From Geoanaerobacter pelophilus (GTDB lineage: Bacteria > Desulfobacterota > Desulfuromonadia > Geobacterales > DSM-12255), in the NCBI RefSeq assembly GCF_018476885.1, contig NZ_JAHCVJ010000010.1:40420-104419 (forward strand): a DNA stretch of 64,000 bases. Reading direction: 5' to 3'. The notes under the pieces were generated by a model. It saw only the letters and a program-made list of their open reading frames with translations, ran no database searches and was not told the DNA's origin. This document shows, in pieces, positions 60,746 through 64,000 of the stretch. Both the position numbers and the translations under genes were made by a program. The first letter of the stretch is position 1. Each line of letters begins with the position of its first letter.

Positions 60746-62593
60746 ATGTTCCTTCCAACAAACAAAGAAGAAGCTTTGCAGCGCGGTTGGGGCGAGCTTG
60801 ACGTCGTCTTTGTAACCGGAGACGCGTATATCGACCATCCTGCGTTCGGCGTGCCGCTGCTGGCTCGCTGGCTGGAGCATCATGGCTATAGGGTCGGTAT
60901 TATCGCCCAACCGGATTGGAAGGACCCTGATGCCTTCAGGGTGCTGGGGCGACCGCGCCTATTCTTTGCCGTAGCTGCCGGCGCAATGGATTCCATGGTT
61001 GCGCACTATACCCCGGAAAAACGGATCCGCCGTGACGATGCCTACACTCCGGGTAATCGGCACGGCGCCAGGCCCAATCGAGCGACCATTGTTTATACCT
61101 CTTGCTGCAGGGCCGCCTACAAGGATGTTCCGGTGGTTATCGGCGGCATTGAGGCCTCGCTTCGCCGGTTTGCTCATTACGACTATTGGGACGACAAGGT
61201 TCGCCGCTCAATTCTGTTTGACTGTAAGGCTGATGTTCTTGTCTTTGGCATGGGAGAGCGGCCCCTGCTCGAACTGGCCAACCGGCTGCGAGACGGTGAG
61301 CCGTTAGCCTCCATTACCGATATCAGGGGAACCGCTTTTGCCTCAGCGCACTTGCCCGCTGGTTCTAGTCTGCTGCCTTCATGCGAGGAGGTGCAGGACG
61401 ACCGCCTTGCCTATGCCAAGGCTTTCAGGTTGGTGTCGGAGCAGCACACTTCTCAGGACTCCAATGTTTTGGCTCAGGGGCACGGCAGCCGCTTCCTGGT
61501 CTGTAATCCGCCAGCAGTGCCACTTACGACAGTAGAACTCGATGCCGTCTATTCTTTGCCATTTACCAGGCTGCCCCACTTTTCCTATTCAGAGCCGATC
61601 CCGGCCTGGGAACAGATTAAGGCATCGGTAACAACGCATCGTGGTTGTTACGGCGGCTGTGCTTTCTGTGCAATTACCTTGCACCAGGGCAGGACTATCC
61701 AGAGTCGCAGCATCGCCTCCATTACTGCCGAGGTTGAGGCAATGGCAAAAAACTCATGGTTTCGCGGGGTCGTCAGCGATCTTGGCGGGCCTACGGCCAA
61801 TATGTACGGCACCGCTTGCGGGGCTCCTGATGGCGGAGCCTCATGCAAACGGCATAGCTGCCTGCACCCTTCGCTGTGCCAGCGGTTGCAGGTTAATGAC
61901 AGGGCTGGGGCTGATTTGCTGAGCGCTGTTCGGAAGTTGCCGGCAGTTCGTCATGTTACCGTAACCTCTGGGATTCGCTATGATCTTTTGGCTCACCAGC
62001 CTGCATATTTCCGAGAACTGGTTGCTCATCACGTGGGGGGGCTGCTCAAGGTTGCTCCAGAGCATTGCTGTGAAAAAGTTCTGCAGGTGATGAGAAAGCC
62101 AGCTCCTGCACTGTTTGAGGAGTTTCTGGCCCTGTTCAGGGACGAATGCGCACGGCTTGGCAAACGCTATGGCATTGTTCCCTATCTGATGTCCGGGCAT
62201 CCGGGAACGACACTCTCCGACATGGTGGATCTCGGCCTCTTTCTGCGTCGTAACCGATTGCGGGTGGAGCAGGTTCAGCAGTTCACCCCGACTCCGGGAA
62301 CGCTTGCCACGGCAATGTATCACACAATGATTGATCCGCTCACCGGCGGGTCGGTGTATGTTGCGCGATCGGATCGGGAAAAGCAGCAGCAAAAAGCATT
62401 GCTGCTTGCCCATTTATCTGAAGAACGTAATAAGGTTATGGCGGCACTTGCTGCCTGCGGCAGAGAAGCTGATGCTGAAAAACTCCTTGGCGTACAGCTG
62501 GTTAGGGGTAAGGGCAAGGTTGCATCGAAGACCGTTGACGGTAGCCACGCCCCGGAGCTGAAAAAACTATCTAGAAAAAAAATCAGAAAATAG
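60746..62593 (+). CDS. YgiQ-family radical SAM protein
   Basis: 615 residues. The N-terminal ~300 residues form the YgiQ-specific domain ([48 protein letters not shown]). The radical SAM cluster motif is [13 protein letters not shown] near residue 298, followed by KVAPEHC and the C-terminal [13 protein letters not shown]. The biochemical role of YgiQ is not settled to my knowledge. Start: ATG 60746, weak ribosome site. Confidence 0.93.
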   Translation: MFLPTNKEEALQRGWGELDVVFVTGDAYIDHPAFGVPLLARWLEHHGYRVGIIAQPDWKDPDAFRVLGRPRLFFAVAAGAMDSMVAHYTPEKRIRRDDAYTPGNRHGARPNRATIVYTSCCRAAYKDVPVVIGGIEASLRRFAHYDYWDDKVRRSILFDCKADVLVFGMGERPLLELANRLRDGEPLASITDIRGTAFASAHLPAGSSLLPSCEEVQDDRLAYAKAFRLVSEQHTSQDSNVLAQGHGSRFLVCNPPAVPLTTVELDAVYSLPFTRLPHFSYSEPIPAWEQIKASVTTHRGCYGGCAFCAITLHQGRTIQSRSIASITAEVEAMAKNSWFRGVVSDLGGPTANMYGTACGAPDGGASCKRHSCLHPSLCQRLQVNDRAGADLLSAVRKLPAVRHVTVTSGIRYDLLAHQPAYFRELVAHHVGGLLKVAPEHCCEKVLQVMRKPAPALFEEFLALFRDECARLGKRYGIVPYLMSGHPGTTLSDMVDLGLFLRRNRLRVEQVQQFTPTPGTLATAMYHTMIDPLTGGSVYVARSDREKQQQKALLLAHLSEERNKVMAALAACGREADAEKLLGVQLVRGKGKVASKTVDGSHAPELKKLSRKKIRK

Positions 62594-62594
62594 C

Positions 62595-62624
62595 TTGACA
62601 ACTTCTGCTGGTTTCGACTATATA
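62595..62624 (+). promoter_or_regulatory. Promoter of the tRNA cluster
   Basis: TTGACA (62595-62600), 17-18 bp, TATATA (62619-62624); 58 bp before the first tRNA and immediately behind the YgiQ gene stop. Confidence 0.7.
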
Positions 62625-62681
62625 ACAAACTTCTGTCCGCCAATGGTATTTGTGGCTGGCACACAATATGTTGTTTATATT

Positions 62682-62757
62682 GCTGGCGTAGCTCAACTGG
62701 AAGAGCAGCTGACTTGTAATCAGCAGGTTGCGGGTTCGAGTCCCATCGCCAGCTCCA
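62682..62757 (+). tRNA. tRNA-Thr (anticodon TGT)
   Basis: Acceptor GCTGGCG/CGCCAGC, anticodon stem GCTGA/TCAGC with loop CTTGTAA, CCA encoded. First of the Thr-Tyr-Gly-Thr cluster. Confidence 0.97.
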
Positions 62758-62790
62758 TTTGCATGTAACAGTGTTAGGCCTGTCATCCCT

Positions 62791-62876
62791 GGAGGGATTC
62801 CCGAGTGGCCAAAGGGAACAGACTGTAAATCTGTCGTCGGACGACTTCGGAGGTTCGAATCCTCCTCCCTCCACCA
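62791..62876 (+). tRNA. tRNA-Tyr (anticodon GTA)
   Basis: 86 bases with the long variable arm of tyrosine tRNAs; acceptor GGAGGGA/TCCCTCC, anticodon loop CTGTAAA, CCA encoded. Confidence 0.97.
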
Positions 62877-62986
62877 TAAACTCTGCAGAAGGCGGAGGCG
62901 AGTAGTAACCCCCAGGAGGCCGCTGGTCGTATGTACTGGGTTTGCGCTTGACTGCTGTCTTCACAACGCTTCGAATGCAGGATTAG

Positions 62987-63063
62987 GCGGGAGTAGCTCA
63001 GTTGGCTAGAGCATCAGCCTTCCAAGCTGAGGGTCGCGGGTTCGAGTCCCGTTTCCCGCTCCA
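62987..63063 (+). tRNA. tRNA-Gly (anticodon TCC)
   Basis: Acceptor GCGGGAG with TTCCCGC (one G-T pair), anticodon stem TCAGC/GCTGA with loop CTTCCAA, CCA encoded. Confidence 0.97.
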
Positions 63064-63075
63064 AATTCTGTGCAG

Positions 63076-63151
<76 letters not shown>

Positions 63152-63215
63152 TTTTTAAAACTAACCAATAGAGAAGAGATTCTCTGCAAACCTAGCTATT
63201 AGATCGGAGGATGCC

Positions 63216-64000
63216 ATGGCAAAGGCAAAATTTGAGAGGAATAAGCCGCACGTAAACATAGGGACGATTGGTCACGTAGACCATGGCAAGACGACCCTGA
63301 CAGCGGCTATCACCAAGGTATTGGCAGGCAAGGGTCAGGCCGAGTTCAAGGCATTCGACCAGATCGACAACGCACCGGAAGAGCGTGAGCGTGGTATTAC
63401 CATTGCTACCGCCCACGTAGAGTATGAAACCGACAAGCGTCACTATGCTCACGTTGACTGCCCAGGCCACGCAGACTATGTAAAGAACATGATTACCGGT
63501 GCAGCGCAGATGGACGGTGCAATCCTCGTCGTTTCCGCAGCAGACGGTCCCATGCCCCAGACCCGTGAGCATATCCTGCTCGCTCGTCAGGTAGGCGTAC
63601 CTTACATCGTAGTATTCCTGAACAAGGCGGACATGGTTGACGATGCCGAGCTTCTTGAGCTCGTAGAGCTTGAGATTCGCGAACTGCTCTCCAGCTATGA
63701 CTTCCCTGGTGACGACGTACCCATCATCAAAGGGTCTGCCCTCCAGGCACTCAATGGCGAAAAAGGTGAACTGGCAGAGCCTGCCATCTTTGCCCTCATG
63801 GACGCAGTAGACAGCTACATTCCTGAGCCAGAGCGCGCCATCGACAAGCCGTTCCTAATGCCGGTAGAAGACGTATTCTCCATCTCCGGTCGTGGTACTG
63901 TTGCTACCGGCAGGGTAGAGCGTGGTATCGTCAAGGTTGGCGAGGAAATCGAGATAGTTGGTATCAAGGCAACCGCCAAGACCACCGTAACCGGTGTTGA
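63216..64000 (+). CDS. tuf: Elongation factor Tu (partial, runs off the window)
   Basis: 261 residues are visible from the ATG at 63216; the ribosome site GGAGG precedes it, and the ATG at 63211 is out of frame. G1 [10 protein letters not shown]2 [14 protein letters not shown]3 [10 protein letters not shown]4 NKADM and G5 GSAL are all present. The order tRNA Thr-Tyr-Gly-Thr then tuf is the same as in the tufB operon of E. coli, so co-transcription is likely. The sequence ends inside domain 2. Confidence 0.98.
   Translation, partial: MAKAKFERNKPHVNIGTIGHVDHGKTTLTAAITKVLAGKGQAEFKAFDQIDNAPEERERGITIATAHVEYETDKRHYAHVDCPGHADYVKNMITGAAQMDGAILVVSAADGPMPQTREHILLARQVGVPYIVVFLNKADMVDDAELLELVELEIRELLSSYDFPGDDVPIIKGSALQALNGEKGELAEPAIFALMDAVDSYIPEPERAIDKPFLMPVEDVFSISGRGTVATGRVERGIVKVGEEIEIVGIKATAKTTVTGV

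Overview
The window looks like a chromosome segment of a Geobacter-like deltaproteobacterium (Desulfuromonadia). This is inferred from gene families, strong AGGAGG ribosome sites and housekeeping gene order; no rRNA is present to prove it. Housekeeping anchors are ppiB, tRNA-Thr(CGU), leuB, two different asd genes, truA, rplM-rpsI, argC, a YgiQ-type radical SAM gene and the tRNA Thr-Tyr-Gly-Thr cluster in front of tuf, which runs off the right edge.

Region 1 (1-2.6 kb): a membrane GT-C/TPR protein and a cyclophilin, then tRNA-Thr(CGU). Region 2 (2609-11560): an integrated mobile element of about 8.93 kb, bounded by 21-bp direct repeats. The left repeat is the 3' end of the tRNA gene. The right repeat sits just before an intrinsic terminator that probably once served the tRNA. 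The element carries a tyrosine integrase, a serine recombinase, two DNA-binding proteins each with its own palindromic operators (one is a five-copy array with 21-22 bp period), a perfect consensus promoter with no reading frame behind it, and a long leftward operon. That operon starts with a small HUH-type replication initiator and continues through unrecognised proteins, including a pair of probable paralogues and two zinc-ribbon proteins. There is no capsid gene, packaging ATPase, portal or Zot that I can recognise. It looks like a rolling-circle-replicating integrative element of an unfamiliar kind.

Region 3 (11.8-42 kb): after a small cysteine-rich protein and a periplasmic protein comes a large surface-polysaccharide locus on the + strand. 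It has about a dozen glycosyltransferases (GT2, GT4, GT8-like, GT10-like and fusions), a radical SAM/SPASM protein, two YfhO-type membrane proteins, a Wzx-type flippase and an FkbM methyltransferase. At its core is rfbF-rfbG-rfbH followed by YerE-like and YerF-like genes. Together these predict a CDP-linked branched 3,6-dideoxyhexose of the yersiniose type. A relic of one deleted glycosyltransferase-locus gene remains at 17993-18199.

Region 4 (42-53 kb): a TrmN6-like methylase, a DciA/DUF721 protein and a DUF3343 protein, then a leftward efflux operon. The efflux operon encodes an HlyD adaptor, a double ABC ATPase, a 1187-residue AsmA/DUF748-like protein with an OmpA-like tail, and two ABC-2 permeases. 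The permease genes are separated by a 177-bp foldback. Region 5 (53-64 kb): amino-acid biosynthesis, ribosomal and tRNA genes. Two inverted copies of a hairpin-rich intergenic repeat lie at 43743 and 60568.
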